NCBI GenBank assembly: GCA_964583335.1
Contig: CAZOVG010000002.1
Location: 124,001-188,000, forward strand
From: JAGNKE01 sp964583335
GTDB lineage: Bacteria > Pseudomonadota > Alphaproteobacteria > Micavibrionales > Micavibrionaceae
Length of the DNA stretch: 64,000 bases
Direction: 5' to 3'
This document shows positions 53,849-62,383 of the stretch, one piece after another. Numbering within the stretch: the first letter of the stretch is position 1; every line of letters begins with the position of its first letter. The position numbers were made by a program, and so were the translations under genes. Under the pieces are notes generated by a model. That model did no database searches. It was not told the DNA's origin and saw only the letters and a list, made by a program, of their open reading frames with translations.

Positions 53849-54267
53849 TCGCGTGCCTCTCCCTTCGCCGGAGCGTTTGAGGATGCCTCATGTTTTTGGG
53901 GTTTGCGCGGGAGGTAAACGGGCGCGGTCGCGCCGTTGCCGCTATCAAGGGAGGCGGGAATTAGAATCCCCTCCTGCTCAGCCTGCAAAGCTTCGAGTTT
54001 TTTGGGGTCGGACACCAGTTGCGCGGCATCGGGCAAATCAAGATCAAGGTAGCGCTTGGCCAGCGCCTCTATGCGCTCGGGGCTGTTGAGCATACTCCAT
54101 TCGGCGTCGAGGACGCGCAAGGCCTCCTTCTCGCGCTCTATGGAGAGATCGAGGCGGGCGAGGTCGCGCTCGGCGCGGCGGACGCTCTGGCTGACATGCA
54201 TCAGCACGCCGCCGCTGACGCACATGGCGAGGAAGACGGAGGCCTGAAGCAGCATGGATTTTTTCAT
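53845..54267 (-). CDS. ftsL: Cell division protein FtsL
   Basis: The 140-residue bitopic protein has an N-terminal membrane helix (about 5-25) and a leucine-zipper-like coiled coil (VRRAERDLARLDLSIEREKEALRVLDAEWSMLNSPERIEALAKRYL). The SPERIEALA segment is the FtsL hallmark. A proline/alanine tail follows. It links FtsQ and FtsB in the divisome. Overlaps of four bases at both ends (rsmH and ftsI) show tight coupling. The periplasmic tail of about 45 residues is longer than in E. coli FtsL. Confidence 0.9.
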   Translation of the reverse strand: MKKSMLLQASVFLAMCVSGGVLMHVSQSVRRAERDLARLDLSIEREKEALRVLDAEWSMLNSPERIEALAKRYLDLDLPDAAQLVSDPKKLEALQAEQEGILIPASLDSGNGATAPVYLPRKPQKHEASSNAPAKGEARE

Positions 54268-55238
54268 TTCGATTTCTCCTGTTGAGGGGCAGGTTCGCGG
54301 ATTGCGGCGCGGAGCTTGGCGGAGCGGGAACGGGAATTGCGGTATTGCTCCGCATCGGACGGGATCTGCGCCTTGTTATAAAGCGCGACGAAGGCCGGCT
54401 CGGCCGTTTGCTTTTGGCCGGGCGGAAGATGGCGGGAGCCGCCGGGGATGCGCCCCGATTTCTCGCGAATGAAGGCCTTCACCAGCGAGTCCTCCAGCGA
54501 GTGGAAGGTCACAACGACCAGCCGCCCGCCGGGGGCGAGGATGTTTTCGGAGGCGGCGAGCGCGCGTTCGAGTTCGCCCATTTCATCGTTCACGGCGATG
54601 CGCAGCGCCTGAAAGGTGCGGGTGGCGGGATCGCTTTTATCCTTGGGCGAGCGCGGCACGACGGAGCGGACGGCGTCGGCGAGGTCGAGCGTCGTCTCAA
54701 ACGGTTTTTCCGTGCGGAGGCGGACAATCTTCGAGGCGATCTTGCGGGATTTGCGTTCCTCGCCGTATTTGTAGATCAGGTTGGCGAGGTCCTCTTCGCG
54801 CATGCGGTTGACCAGATCGGCGGCGGTTGAAATATCAGCGCTCGTGTCCATGCGCATATCGAGCGGGCCCGTGAAGCGGAAGGAAAATCCCCTTTGCGCC
54901 TGGTCGATTTGCATGGAGGAAACGCCGAGGTCGAGCACGAAGCCGTCCACGCGGTCGTAGCCGTTTTGCCGCAAAAGGGTTTCCACATCGCCGAAGCAGC
55001 CGTGCACGAAGACGAAGCGGGCGCCGTACTCCTCGCGCAAGCTTTGCACGTACACATTGACGGATGGATCGCGGTCGAGGGCGATCACCGTGCAGTCGGC
55101 AGCCTCAAGGATGGCACGCGTGTAGCCGCCTGCGCCGAAGGTGCCATCGATGTAGACCGCGCCGTCGCGGGGGGAGAGGGCTTCAAGCACCTGCGGGAGC
55201 ATGACGGGATCGTGGGGCGTGCGCTCGATCGCCGTCAT
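54264..55238 (-). CDS. rsmH: 16S rRNA (cytosine(1402)-N(4))-methyltransferase
   Basis: The 324-residue SAM enzyme (MraW) methylates C1402 in the ribosomal P site. It starts at the ATG overlapping the mraZ stop by four bases; the longer open frame upstream is the shadow of mraZ. Motifs are H-D-P-V-M-L, Y-I-D-G-T-F-G-A-G-G-Y-T-R (SAM loop), A-L-D-R-D-P and V-L-D-L-G-V-S-S-M-Q-I-D. R-G-F-S-F-R-F-T-G-P-L-D-M-R-M-D and V-V-T-F-H-S-L-E-D follow. It has its usual place as the second gene of the dcw cluster. Confidence 0.97.
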   Translation of the reverse strand: MTAIERTPHDPVMLPQVLEALSPRDGAVYIDGTFGAGGYTRAILEAADCTVIALDRDPSVNVYVQSLREEYGARFVFVHGCFGDVETLLRQNGYDRVDGFVLDLGVSSMQIDQAQRGFSFRFTGPLDMRMDTSADISTAADLVNRMREEDLANLIYKYGEERKSRKIASKIVRLRTEKPFETTLDLADAVRSVVPRSPKDKSDPATRTFQALRIAVNDEMGELERALAASENILAPGGRLVVVTFHSLEDSLVKAFIREKSGRIPGGSRHLPPGQKQTAEPAFVALYNKAQIPSDAEQYRNSRSRSAKLRAAIREPAPQQEKSK

Positions 55239-55696
55239 TCCGCGCCTTCCCTTCCCGCCGGGATGGTCAGGCGGCGTTCGCGCACCTGTTCGTGCGCGGT
55301 CTTTTTGCGTTGCGTGAAGGCTTGCGGCGACCAGATCTGGAACTTGCGGCCAAGGCCGACGAAGGTCGCCTGCCCGTCCAGCCCGGCATAGTCGATTAAA
55401 TCCTGCGGGAGCATTACGCGCCCCTCCCCGTCGAACTGGAGATGGACGCTTTCGCCGAAGATCGTGGTGGCGAGATCGTCCTGCTCGTCGGAGAAGAGAT
55501 CGAAATGTTCGAGGCGGCGGCCGATCTCTTCCATGCGGCTCCACTCGAACCCCTCAAGGCAGGCGTGACGGTGCGCGCGAAACAGAACGACGCCCAGATG
55601 CGCGCGATCGCCCAGCGCGGCGCGGAAGGACGCAGGCACGGAGACGCGCCCCTTGCGGTCAAGCCTGTTCGTGAATGTCGAAATAAACAGCGCCAC
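55235..55696 (-). CDS. mraZ: Transcriptional regulator MraZ
   Basis: The 153-residue protein starts at GTG (GGGGATTTAC upstream). It has two SpoVT-AbrB-like DNA-binding repeats: LDRKGRVSVPASFRAALGD near 11-29 and D-G-E-G-R-V-M-L-P-Q-D-L near 88-99. MraZ is an octameric or dodecameric ring that represses the dcw promoter through T-G-G-G repeats. It is the first gene of the dcw cluster here; four TGGN repeats at ten-base intervals lie 90-124 bases upstream. Confidence 0.95.
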   Translation of the reverse strand: MALFISTFTNRLDRKGRVSVPASFRAALGDRAHLGVVLFRAHRHACLEGFEWSRMEEIGRRLEHFDLFSDEQDDLATTIFGESVHLQFDGEGRVMLPQDLIDYAGLDGQATFVGLGRKFQIWSPQAFTQRKKTAHEQVRERRLTIPAGREGAE

Positions 55697-55786
55697 GTAA
55701 ATCCCCGGAGAAAAAGACGACCGCCGCGCGATTTTCGCGCGAAGCTCAAGATATTCGATCCTGACGCCGTCATCCTCTCAGCGACA

Positions 55787-55820
55787 TGGATATTTATGGG
55801 ATATCATGGTCTGGTTTGGG
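55787..55820. promoter_or_regulatory. MraZ-box-like repeats: four TGGN units at 10-base steps
   Basis: On the plus strand TGGA (55787), TGGG (55797), TGGT (55807) and TGGG (55817) recur at exactly ten-base intervals. MraZ in E. coli binds T-G-G-G units with the same period. Here the repeats read on the strand opposite to mraZ, which differs from the E. coli arrangement. They overlap the candidate dcw promoter. Confidence 0.55.
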
Positions 55821-55827
55821 AGGTCAA
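55798..55827 (-). promoter_or_regulatory. Candidate promoter of the dcw cluster (mraZ)
   Basis: Read on the minus strand, TTGACC (-35) and TATCCC (-10, weak) are spaced by 18 bases, 100-130 bases upstream of the mraZ GTG. The MraZ-box-like units fall within and beside the spacer, so binding would block polymerase directly. Confidence 0.45.
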
Positions 55828-56091
55828 CTGTAAGTCTTGGTAATTTATTCATAAACAACAGTTTTTTGTCACTGTGCGCGGGTTGAACCGGCCCGATTGT
55901 GGACAGGGTTGTGTATGGAAGATGTATGGGGTTATTGGCATTATGCTACCGGGCTGTCCAAAAGTATGGAAATTCATCGGGAGAAATCTCGGACGGGCGA
56001 TGGCACAGTCGCGCTTAAATGCATAATTTATTCACTAATTGCTATTAATAATATATTTACGGCTTATAAGTCGTTGTTCTGGAAATATTTT

Positions 56092-56121
56092 TTGACATAA
56101 TCCCGAGGGCTGTGTTAGACA
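56092..56121 (+). promoter_or_regulatory. Candidate promoter for the 38-residue peptide gene
   Basis: A perfect TTGACA -35 box is followed 18 bases later by TAGACA, with ATAATAC just beyond. This is about 45 bases upstream of the ATG and preceded by an AT-rich stretch. Confidence 0.45.
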
Positions 56122-56162
56122 TAATACAAATCTAATACATTCTTTGTGTGGGGAGCGTAGCG

Positions 56163-56279
56163 ATGATGATGACGTTTTTAATGCTGGTTATGGCCGTCAG
56201 CGGCGGATTGTTTCTGGGAACGATCCTGTATTCCGGAGCGCGGGCCTTTATGGATGAAAAATGCCCCGATGAGCGTTGA
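56163..56279 (+). CDS. Putative 38-residue single-helix membrane peptide
   Basis: The small ORF starts ATGATGATG after GGGGAG. The product has one hydrophobic helix (MTFLMLVMAVSGGLFLGTIL, about residues 3-22) and a polar tail ending in FMDEKCPDER. A TTGACA promoter lies upstream and a strong intrinsic terminator follows, so it forms a complete minimal transcription unit between mraZ and rnpB. This layout supports a real small membrane protein or alternatively a short RNA. No homologue is known to me. Confidence 0.5.
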   Translation: MMMTFLMLVMAVSGGLFLGTILYSGARAFMDEKCPDER

Positions 56280-56367
56280 CTCAAAAGGGTTTTTTCGGGC
56301 CTTTCCCGTTTGTGTGTGCGGGTCTGGCTAAGTGTGGGGAACTTTTTTTACAGATGACCCAAATGGG

Positions 56368-56400
56368 AAGCCGCCGGAATAACCCCCCGGCGGCTTTCTT
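56368..56400 (+). terminator. Rho-independent terminator
   Basis: A ten-base-pair stem, AAGCCGCCGG / CCGGCGGCTT, with a nine-base loop is followed by TCTTC. It lies 90 bases after the 38-residue ORF on the plus strand and before the 3' end of convergent rnpB. Confidence 0.7.
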
Positions 56401-56430
56401 CATGCCCATCGCTTTCCGATTATGAAAAAA

Positions 56431-56830
56431 GTGTCCAGAGGGGCTGTAAGCCGGGTTCTGTACCGGGCGAAGATTACTCCGCGCCCGGCGATGGCCATTC
56501 ATCTGGGACAAGGGTCGCCCCTTGCCTCTAGCAACCTACCCGGACCGCGAACCGGAAAGAGTCCCGGCGGATTGCTCCGCCATGCGGTCCCTATTTGGTC
56601 TTGCTTCCGGCGGGGTTTGCCGTGCCGCTCCTGTTACCAGTCGCGCGGTGCGCTCTTACCGCACCTTTTCACCTTTTCCCCTTCCGAAGAAGAGGTAGTC
56701 TGTTTTCTGTGGCACTTTCCGTCGAGACCATAACGCCCCTCCCGGGTGTTACCCGGCGCCGTCTTTCCGTGAAGCCCGGACTTTCCTCCCTGCTTCGAAA
56801 AGCAGAGCGGCCATCCGTCCCTCTGGACGG
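56431..56830 (-). ncRNA. rnpB: RNase P RNA, class A
   Basis: On the minus strand the 5' end reads GTCCAGAGGGACGGATGGCC and pairs (P1) with CCCCTCTGGAC at the 3' end. Universally conserved parts are visible: GGAGGAAAGTCCGGGC (P4 and CRII), the GGTAAC...GGGAGGGGC region, and ACAGAACCCGGCTTACAG near the 3' end. The total of about 400 bases fits alphaproteobacterial class A RNase P RNA, the ribozyme that trims tRNA 5' leaders. A T6 tract (minus strand, 56425-56430) immediately after P1 may serve as terminator. Ends are approximate to a few bases. Plus-strand open frames here are artefacts of the structured RNA. Confidence 0.96.
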
Positions 56831-56907
56831 GGGGGAGAGTGCCTGTTTTTCGGGGGGGGCGCAAGTTTCTTGCCGTTATGCCAGAAAGAATCTTGATAAA
56901 CAGCCGC

Positions 56908-57630
56908 TTACAGGGCGGGTTTATGGCCGGACTGGCGGATCAGGGCGGCGAGGCGCAGGGCCGTTGTGCGGTCGGACTTTTCCTGCTCGCCTGTTTTGAA
57001 TTTCTCGGGCGCGTAGTGGCGGTGGAAGGCGCTCAGCACATCCATATAGGCGGCCATCGGGTTATAGCCGAGTTGGGTCAGGAGGCGCTCGATCTCATAA
57101 TCATTATGGATCGCGTCGGCCACCTTTTCATCCTCGGCGATCGGGCGGGGCCAGATTCCGACCCCCTGCCCGGCCAGCCACTCCCACGGGAAAAGCTCGC
57201 CGGGGTCTTTCTTGCGTTCGGGCGCGATGTCGGAGTGGCCGAGAACATATTCAATATTATGGCGGGATTGGATCCCGCGCGCGAGTTCCATCACGGCCTG
57301 CATCTGCGCCGAGGGGAATGGGGCATAGCCCAGGTCATGGCCCGGATTGACTATTTCGATCCCGATCGAACAGGTGTTGATATCCGTCTCGCCGTGCCAG
57401 TAGGAGAGGCCGGCGTGCCAGGCGCGTTTATCCTCGGGCACCAGATCATAGACCTTGCCGTCGGTATCGACGAGGTAGTGCGCGCTGACCTTGCTTTCGG
57501 GGTCGGTCAGGCGCTGGCGCGCGGCGAGCATCGAGTCCATGCCCGTGTAGTGCATGACGATGATATTGGGTTTGGCGTTTTTGGCGCGGTCTTCGTAATG
57601 AAGAGGTTTGGTCGATTTCTTCAGAAACAT
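56908..57630 (-). CDS. N-acetylmuramoyl-L-alanine amidase, AmpD/AmiD family
   Basis: The 240-residue amidase_2 domain protein contains zinc ligands His27 (V-M-H-Y-T-G), His132 (L-G-H-S-D-I-A-P) and Asp142 (K-K-D-P-G-E). Also present are the Glu92 region (S-I-G-I-E-I-V-N) and the FPWEWLAGQGVGIWP segment. A C-terminal helical region (about 165-240) resembles a peptidoglycan-binding type 1 fold. No signal peptide or lipobox is seen, so a cytoplasmic AmpD role in recycling anhydro-muropeptides is likelier than AmiD. It ends about 80 bases before rnpB. Confidence 0.9.
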   Translation of the reverse strand: MFLKKSTKPLHYEDRAKNAKPNIIVMHYTGMDSMLAARQRLTDPESKVSAHYLVDTDGKVYDLVPEDKRAWHAGLSYWHGETDINTCSIGIEIVNPGHDLGYAPFPSAQMQAVMELARGIQSRHNIEYVLGHSDIAPERKKDPGELFPWEWLAGQGVGIWPRPIAEDEKVADAIHNDYEIERLLTQLGYNPMAAYMDVLSAFHRHYAPEKFKTGEQEKSDRTTALRLAALIRQSGHKPAL

Positions 57631-57725
57631 TTTTCAATAACCAGCGAATAAGGGGTTGTGAGGCCCGCTTTTTAAATATTACGGGTTATTTTACACCAAA
57701 ACCTTAACAAACAGGACAGGAAAAG

Positions 57726-58391
57726 ATGCGGATGTTTAACCTTCTGATCCTTGCGATCACCCTTGGTTGCGCCGCGCTGCTGGTCCTGCGGCCCCCTTTG
57801 ATGGCCGACGATGCCGGAGGACGAATTTTGAGCGACGATCTTATGGATAAAAAGCCGGAGAATTATCCGGTGGCGACCCTTGCGGCCGGATGTTTCTGGT
57901 GCGTCGAGAGCGAGTTTCGCGGGCTGGACGGGGTTTTGTATACGCGCGTGGGGTATATCGGCGGGCATCTCGAAAACCCGAAATACGATGACACGCACGA
58001 CAGCAAGAGCGGGCACGCCGAGGCCGTGGAGGTGACGTTCGACCCCGCCAAGATTTCCTATCGGCAGTTGCTGGAGCATTTTTTCCTGAAGGCGCACGAC
58101 CCGACGCAGCTGAACCGGCAGGGGCCGGACGTGGGCACGCAATACCGCTCCGCCGTGTTCTATCACGACGAGGCGCAGAAAAAAGCTGCGACGGATATCA
58201 TCGCGGAACTGACGGCGGCGAAAAAGTTTTCAAAGCCGATCGCCACGACGCTTGAGCCCGCCGGGACGTTCTGGGAGGGCGAGACGTATCACCAGCAATA
58301 TTACGAGAAGTATGAGGAGAAATACGGCAAGCCGCATATCAACGACTGGCTGAAGCGGCAGGCGAAGGGGCTGGGGATCAAGGGGGATTGA
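57726..58391 (+). CDS. msrA: Exported peptide methionine sulfoxide reductase MsrA
   Basis: The 221-residue protein has an N-terminal hydrophobic segment (about 4-21) followed by a catalytic domain from about residue 47. The signature A-G-C-F-W-C is at 54-59 with catalytic Cys56. Other MsrA motifs are Y-I-G-G-H, H-A-E-A-V-E-V and G-T-Q-Y-R-S-A-V-F-Y, with E-x-Y-H-Q-Q-Y near the end. The N-terminus predicts export or membrane anchoring, so it should repair methionine-S-sulfoxide in the periplasm. No MsrB is seen nearby. Confidence 0.94.
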   Translation: MRMFNLLILAITLGCAALLVLRPPLMADDAGGRILSDDLMDKKPENYPVATLAAGCFWCVESEFRGLDGVLYTRVGYIGGHLENPKYDDTHDSKSGHAEAVEVTFDPAKISYRQLLEHFFLKAHDPTQLNRQGPDVGTQYRSAVFYHDEAQKKAATDIIAELTAAKKFSKPIATTLEPAGTFWEGETYHQQYYEKYEEKYGKPHINDWLKRQAKGLGIKGD

Positions 58392-58400
58392 GGTCTGCGC

Positions 58401-58946
58401 TTACGACCACTTCTTCTGTTTTTCCGGCGAGGGGAAGAGGAATTCCCGCAGTTGCGTCAGAAAATCCTGCTGCAGCGGGGTCATGGCGCCCTCGGCCAGA
58501 CCGACCCGCTCGGTCAGGTCAATCGCGGATTGTTTCTGTTCCGCGCTGAATTTTTCGATGTTCGGGGCGAAGAATTTCTGAAGGTTCTGAGTGACGTGAT
58601 GGTCGCTCACGACAAGGAAGCTGCAGGCCGAGAGCATCTCCGCCGCCTCGCGCTCGGGCATATGAAACTCGTTTTTGAAGATCTCCGTCATCACGGCCTT
58701 CTGTTCGCGCGTGACATCGCCCGAGGCGCGGGCCATGGCGTACATCAGGCAGGCGGTGGCCTCCATCGGGCTTCTTATTTTATAGATCGGGTCGACTTGG
58801 TGAATTTTCTGCCATGCCCGTCTGCGCTTCCATGCGAAGGGGTTGAGCCAGCCGATCCAGCGGAAATTGATGCCGTTGCGCTGGATCATGCTCAGATAGA
58901 ACAGGATCGTTACGACGGAGGCCAAAAAGCCGAGGATGACATGCAT
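58401..58946 (-). CDS. Membrane-anchored TerB-like domain protein
   Basis: The 181-residue protein has one N-terminal membrane helix (about 3-21) and a basic segment (WKRRRAWQKIHQ). A helical domain then resembles the TerB/DjlA N-terminal fold: M-E-A-T-A-C-L-M-Y-A-M-A-R-A-S-G-D-V-T-R-E-Q-K-A-V-M, with the pattern helix-D/G-x-x-x-x-E-x-x-x-I that binds metal in TerB. The function is unknown. It converges with msrA (9-base gap). Confidence 0.75.
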   Translation of the reverse strand: MHVILGFLASVVTILFYLSMIQRNGINFRWIGWLNPFAWKRRRAWQKIHQVDPIYKIRSPMEATACLMYAMARASGDVTREQKAVMTEIFKNEFHMPEREAAEMLSACSFLVVSDHHVTQNLQKFFAPNIEKFSAEQKQSAIDLTERVGLAEGAMTPLQQDFLTQLREFLFPSPEKQKKWS

Positions 58947-59065
58947 AGGCGCTGTTCCTTATCAGGTGTATTGGAAAATTACCCAAAAGAGGCGCGGAGC
59001 GCAATTTAAAATAGTAACGGGGTGAGGCTGGGGTTTTGAAACATAACGGGCAGGACGCGGGCGGC

Positions 59066-59137
59066 GGCCTTCTCCGTCATCAGGTCCCTGCTTTCCGCCC
59101 ACGCCAAGGCTTCGGGACAGGTCGCAGGGATGACAAA
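59066..59137. repeat. Dispersed repeat copy after ileS
   Basis: The block begins GGCCTTCTCCGTCATCAGGT and ends TCGCAGGGATGACAA. It matches the second half of the repeats at 8928-9008 and 10401-10508, including the internal CCACGCCAAGGCTTCGGGAC, a variant of the segment in the 10.4 kb copy. Confidence 0.75.
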
Positions 59138-59157
59138 GGGGCGACGGGGCGGGTTGG

Positions 59158-62073
59158 TCAGGCGGCCTTGCTTCCGGCGTTGTGGGCGGCTACGGCGTCG
59201 TCGCAGCGGTTGCAGAGGGATGTATCCTCCTTCACCTCAGGCAGGACTTTCCAGCAGCGGGCGCATTTGTGGCCGGGGGCAGGCTCAAAAGAGAAGGTTA
59301 CTCTTTTCATTTCTACTTTTGGACCTAGCTCAGGCATTTTTTGCTCTTTTAGCTCTTCCCAGTCTTTAAAAACGGGTTGAGCGTTAGAAACAATACAGAC
59401 TTCAGCCCAATTCACATTTGCTAATTCACTTTCATAATCCTTATGAAAGTGCAGTTGCACTTTTGCCTCTAAAGATGAGCCGATTTCCTTCTTTTGTCTT
59501 TTTTCTTCCAGAACCTGAAAGACTCCTTCTCTATGGAATCGAATCCTCTTCCACTTCTCGGCCAGCGCGTCGTTTTTGTAGTGCGCCGGGACGTTGGGGA
59601 AGGTGCGGAGGTGGACGCTTTGCTCGTCCCCGAACAGGCCCGCAGGTCTTGCCAGCCACGCCTCTTCCGCCGTGAAGCAGAGGATGGGGGCAAGCCACGC
59701 CGTGAGGCTGTTCAAGATCGCGGCCATCACGGTGCGGGCGGCGCGGCGTTCGAACAGGTCCGGGCGGTCGCAATAGAGGCGGTCCTTGCGGATGTCGAAA
59801 TAGAAGGCCGAGAGGTCTTCGTTGCAGAATTCGTGCAGCAGCTTGGCGACCTTGCCGAATTCGTAACTTTCGATGGAGGCACGGACTTTCTGGTCGAGCT
59901 CGTAGACCTTGTGGAGCATGAGTTGTTCCAGCTCCGGCAATTTTTTGAGGTCGGAGAGGTCTACGGCCTCGTCCTTCGTGAAGCCCTCCAACGCGCCGAG
60001 CAGGAAGCGCAGCGTGTTGCGGATGCGGCGATACAGATCGCCCACGGTGGTCAGCGTATCCTTGCCGATGCGGATATCCTCGGCGTAGTCGGAGGTCATG
60101 GTCCAGAGGCGCAGAATATCCGCGCCGCTTTCCTCCATCACCTTCAGCGGGTCCACGACGTTGCCGAGCGATTTGGACATTTTGTAGCCCTTTTCGTCGA
60201 GCACGAAGCCGTGCGTCAGGACGACTTCATAGGGCGCAACGCCGCGCGTGCCGCAGCTTTCGAGCAGGGAGGAATGGAACCAGCCGCGATGCTGGTCGGA
60301 GCCTTCGAGATAGATGTTGGCCGTGCGTTTTCCGGCGGGGCGTTTGAGCTCCTCGCGCTGTTCGCAGACAAACGCATGAGTGGAGCCGGATTCGAACCAG
60401 ACATCCACGATGTCGAACACCTGTTCGTAATCTTCGGCCTTGTAATCTTTGCCCAGGAAATCCTGCGGATCGCGGGACCACCACGCGTCGGAGCCTTCGC
60501 GTTCGAAAATTTCGGAGATGCGGTTGCAGACGGCTTCGTCGAGCAACACCGCGCCCGTTTCGCGGTTGAGGAAGAGCGCGATGGGCACGCCCCATGCGCG
60601 CTGGCGCGAAATGCACCAGTCGGGTCGGTTTTCGATCATGGCGGTGATGCGGGCCTCGCCCTTTGACGGCACCCATTTGGTTTCGCGGATGGCCTTCAGC
60701 GCGGTTTCCCGGAGGCCGAGCGCATTATCCATTGAAATGAACCATTGCGGGGTGGCGCGGAAGATGACGGGGGCTTTGGAGCGCCATGAATGCGGGTATT
60801 CGTGTTTGAGCGAGCCCTTGGCGACCAGCATTCCGGCCTCCTCGATCGCCTTGATGGGGGCGAAGTTGCCCTGCCCCATTTTTCCGTTTTGATCGTAGAT
60901 TTCGAGGCCCGCGAAGAGCGGCACGTGCGGGCGGAAGCGCCCGTCGTCGGTCACGTTGTCGGTAATTTCGAGGCCGTTGGCCTTGCCGAGCATAAAGTCG
61001 TCCGCGCCGTGGGAGGGGGCGACGTGCACAAAGCCCGTTCCGGTGTCGGTGGTCACGAAGTCGCCCGCGAGCAGCGGGACGTCGAATTCGTAACCCTGTC
61101 CGCGCAGCGGGTGGGCGCAGATGGTTCCGGCGAGATCCTCGCCTTTCAGCGTCTCCAGGATTTCATGGCCCGTGATTTTGGAATCCTTGCAGACCTGTTC
61201 GACCAGCGCCTGCGCGATGACCAGTTTATCACCTACTTTTGCCTTGCTGTCTTGTCCTGCTTCGGTGATTTTCAGAACGACATAATCAAACGTCCCATGC
61301 GCGATGGCCCGGTTGGACGGCAGCGTCCAAGGCGTTGTCGTCCAGATGACCACGGATGCGCCTTCCAGCGCTTTACTTTGTGTTTGTTTAACAGGAAACT
61401 TTACCCACACCGTGATGGATTTGTGTTCGGCGTATTCGATTTCAGCTTCGGCGAGCGCGGTTTTTTCGACCGTGGACCACATGACGGGTTTCAGCCCCTT
61501 GTAGAGGCCGCCATTGAGGGCGAATTTATGGATTTCCTTGGCGATGGCGGCTTCGGCGGGGAGGTTCATCGTCAGGTACGGATCGGCCCAGTCGCCGGTG
61601 ACGCCCAGCCTTTGGAATTGCGTGCTTTGGGTTTCGACCCAGTGGCGGGCGAATTTGCGACATTCCTCGCGGAAGGTCAGGATGTCCACGTCGTCTTTAT
61701 TCTTTCCGGCCTCGCGATATTGCTCCTCGATTTTCCATTCGATGGGCAGGCCGTGGCAATCCCAGCCCGGCACGTACGGGGCGTCGTAACCCAGCATGGC
61801 GAAGGATTTCACCACGACGTCCTTGAGGATTTTATTCACCGCGTGGCCGATATGGATGTTGCCGTTCGCGTAGGGCGGGCCGTCGTGAAGGATGTATTTC
61901 TCTTTGCCCTTCGCGGCTTCGCGCATTTTCTTATAGAGGTCCATCTTCTGCCACTGGCTCAGGATCTCCGGCTCTTTCTGCGGCAGGCCCGCGCGCATGG
62001 GGAAATCGGTCTTCGGCAGGAAGACGGTCTGGCGGTAAAGGTCTTCTTTTTTCTTATCGTTGCTGTCGGTCAT
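59158..62073 (-). CDS. ileS: Isoleucyl-tRNA synthetase
   Basis: The 971-residue class Ia synthetase charges tRNA-Ile. The HIGH motif is H-I-G-H at 74-77 (GPPYANGNIHIGHAVNKILKD). The editing domain contains VIWTTTPWTLPSNRAI and the DTGTGFVHVAPSHGADDF block. The second signature is K-M-S-K-S in LDEKGYKMSKSLGNVVDP. The C-terminal zinc finger (C-A-R-C-W...C-N-R-C) is present, as in the bacterial type 1 enzyme. It begins about 300 bases from a minus-strand terminator and seems to be a single-gene unit. The usual ribF-ileS-lspA neighbours are absent. Confidence 0.98.
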   Translation of the reverse strand: MTDSNDKKKEDLYRQTVFLPKTDFPMRAGLPQKEPEILSQWQKMDLYKKMREAAKGKEKYILHDGPPYANGNIHIGHAVNKILKDVVVKSFAMLGYDAPYVPGWDCHGLPIEWKIEEQYREAGKNKDDVDILTFREECRKFARHWVETQSTQFQRLGVTGDWADPYLTMNLPAEAAIAKEIHKFALNGGLYKGLKPVMWSTVEKTALAEAEIEYAEHKSITVWVKFPVKQTQSKALEGASVVIWTTTPWTLPSNRAIAHGTFDYVVLKITEAGQDSKAKVGDKLVIAQALVEQVCKDSKITGHEILETLKGEDLAGTICAHPLRGQGYEFDVPLLAGDFVTTDTGTGFVHVAPSHGADDFMLGKANGLEITDNVTDDGRFRPHVPLFAGLEIYDQNGKMGQGNFAPIKAIEEAGMLVAKGSLKHEYPHSWRSKAPVIFRATPQWFISMDNALGLRETALKAIRETKWVPSKGEARITAMIENRPDWCISRQRAWGVPIALFLNRETGAVLLDEAVCNRISEIFEREGSDAWWSRDPQDFLGKDYKAEDYEQVFDIVDVWFESGSTHAFVCEQREELKRPAGKRTANIYLEGSDQHRGWFHSSLLESCGTRGVAPYEVVLTHGFVLDEKGYKMSKSLGNVVDPLKVMEESGADILRLWTMTSDYAEDIRIGKDTLTTVGDLYRRIRNTLRFLLGALEGFTKDEAVDLSDLKKLPELEQLMLHKVYELDQKVRASIESYEFGKVAKLLHEFCNEDLSAFYFDIRKDRLYCDRPDLFERRAARTVMAAILNSLTAWLAPILCFTAEEAWLARPAGLFGDEQSVHLRTFPNVPAHYKNDALAEKWKRIRFHREGVFQVLEEKRQKKEIGSSLEAKVQLHFHKDYESELANVNWAEVCIVSNAQPVFKDWEELKEQKMPELGPKVEMKRVTFSFEPAPGHKCARCWKVLPEVKEDTSLCNRCDDAVAAHNAGSKAA

Positions 62074-62262
62074 GGTTCTTGTCGCGCTCCTCTGAACGCC
62101 GTGTAATCTAGTGCTTTTTGGTGAAAGTACAAGGCGGCTTTGGCTTTAAATTAAGGCAAAAGCGGCGAAATCCCGGACTCAGGCCCTTATGCCCCGAGCC
62201 GGGCCTGTAATTCGGATCATCCGGTGCAGGCGCGCGTTCATGGGGCGATCATGGCAAATCAT

Positions 62263-62301
62263 AAAAAGAAAGGCAAGGATTCGCTTGGAATCCCTGCCTT
62301 T
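62263..62301 (-). terminator. Rho-independent terminator of the small-gene pair
   Basis: On the minus strand AAAGGCA-GGGATTCC... pairs with GGAATCC-T-GCCTTT over about 13 base pairs (one mismatch) around a five-base loop, and is followed by CTTTTTAT. It lies about 80 bases after the 91-residue ORF. Confidence 0.8.
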
Positions 62302-62383
62302 AACCAATCAAGTCAGTAAGAGGAGTGTGTAAACTTGAAATTCTAAACCGTTCTCCGCTATTCCGCCTGATCCGGGGTGGTGG

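Larger units (their letters stand above)
55697..56162. other. Divergent regulatory region between mraZ and a small plus-strand gene
   Basis: This 466-base gap holds the dcw promoter and the TGGN repeats (55787-55827) on the left, and a TTGACA promoter for the 38-residue peptide on the right (56092-56121). Between them the sequence becomes AT-rich (about 56020-56100: several TAAT, TATAAT-like stretches). An open frame at 55897-56100 is not convincing. No other element was recognised. Confidence 0.6.

Noticed and set aside
55897..56100. A 67-codon plus-strand frame upstream of the 38-residue peptide
   Set aside because: No ribosome site, AT-rich sequence, and it overlaps the candidate promoter for the next gene. 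The amino-acid composition is not protein-like.
56422..56999. Open frames across the RNase P RNA region
   Set aside because: They lie on the complement of a structured RNA whose conserved elements are clear. Products are Cys/Arg/Pro-rich without any domain.
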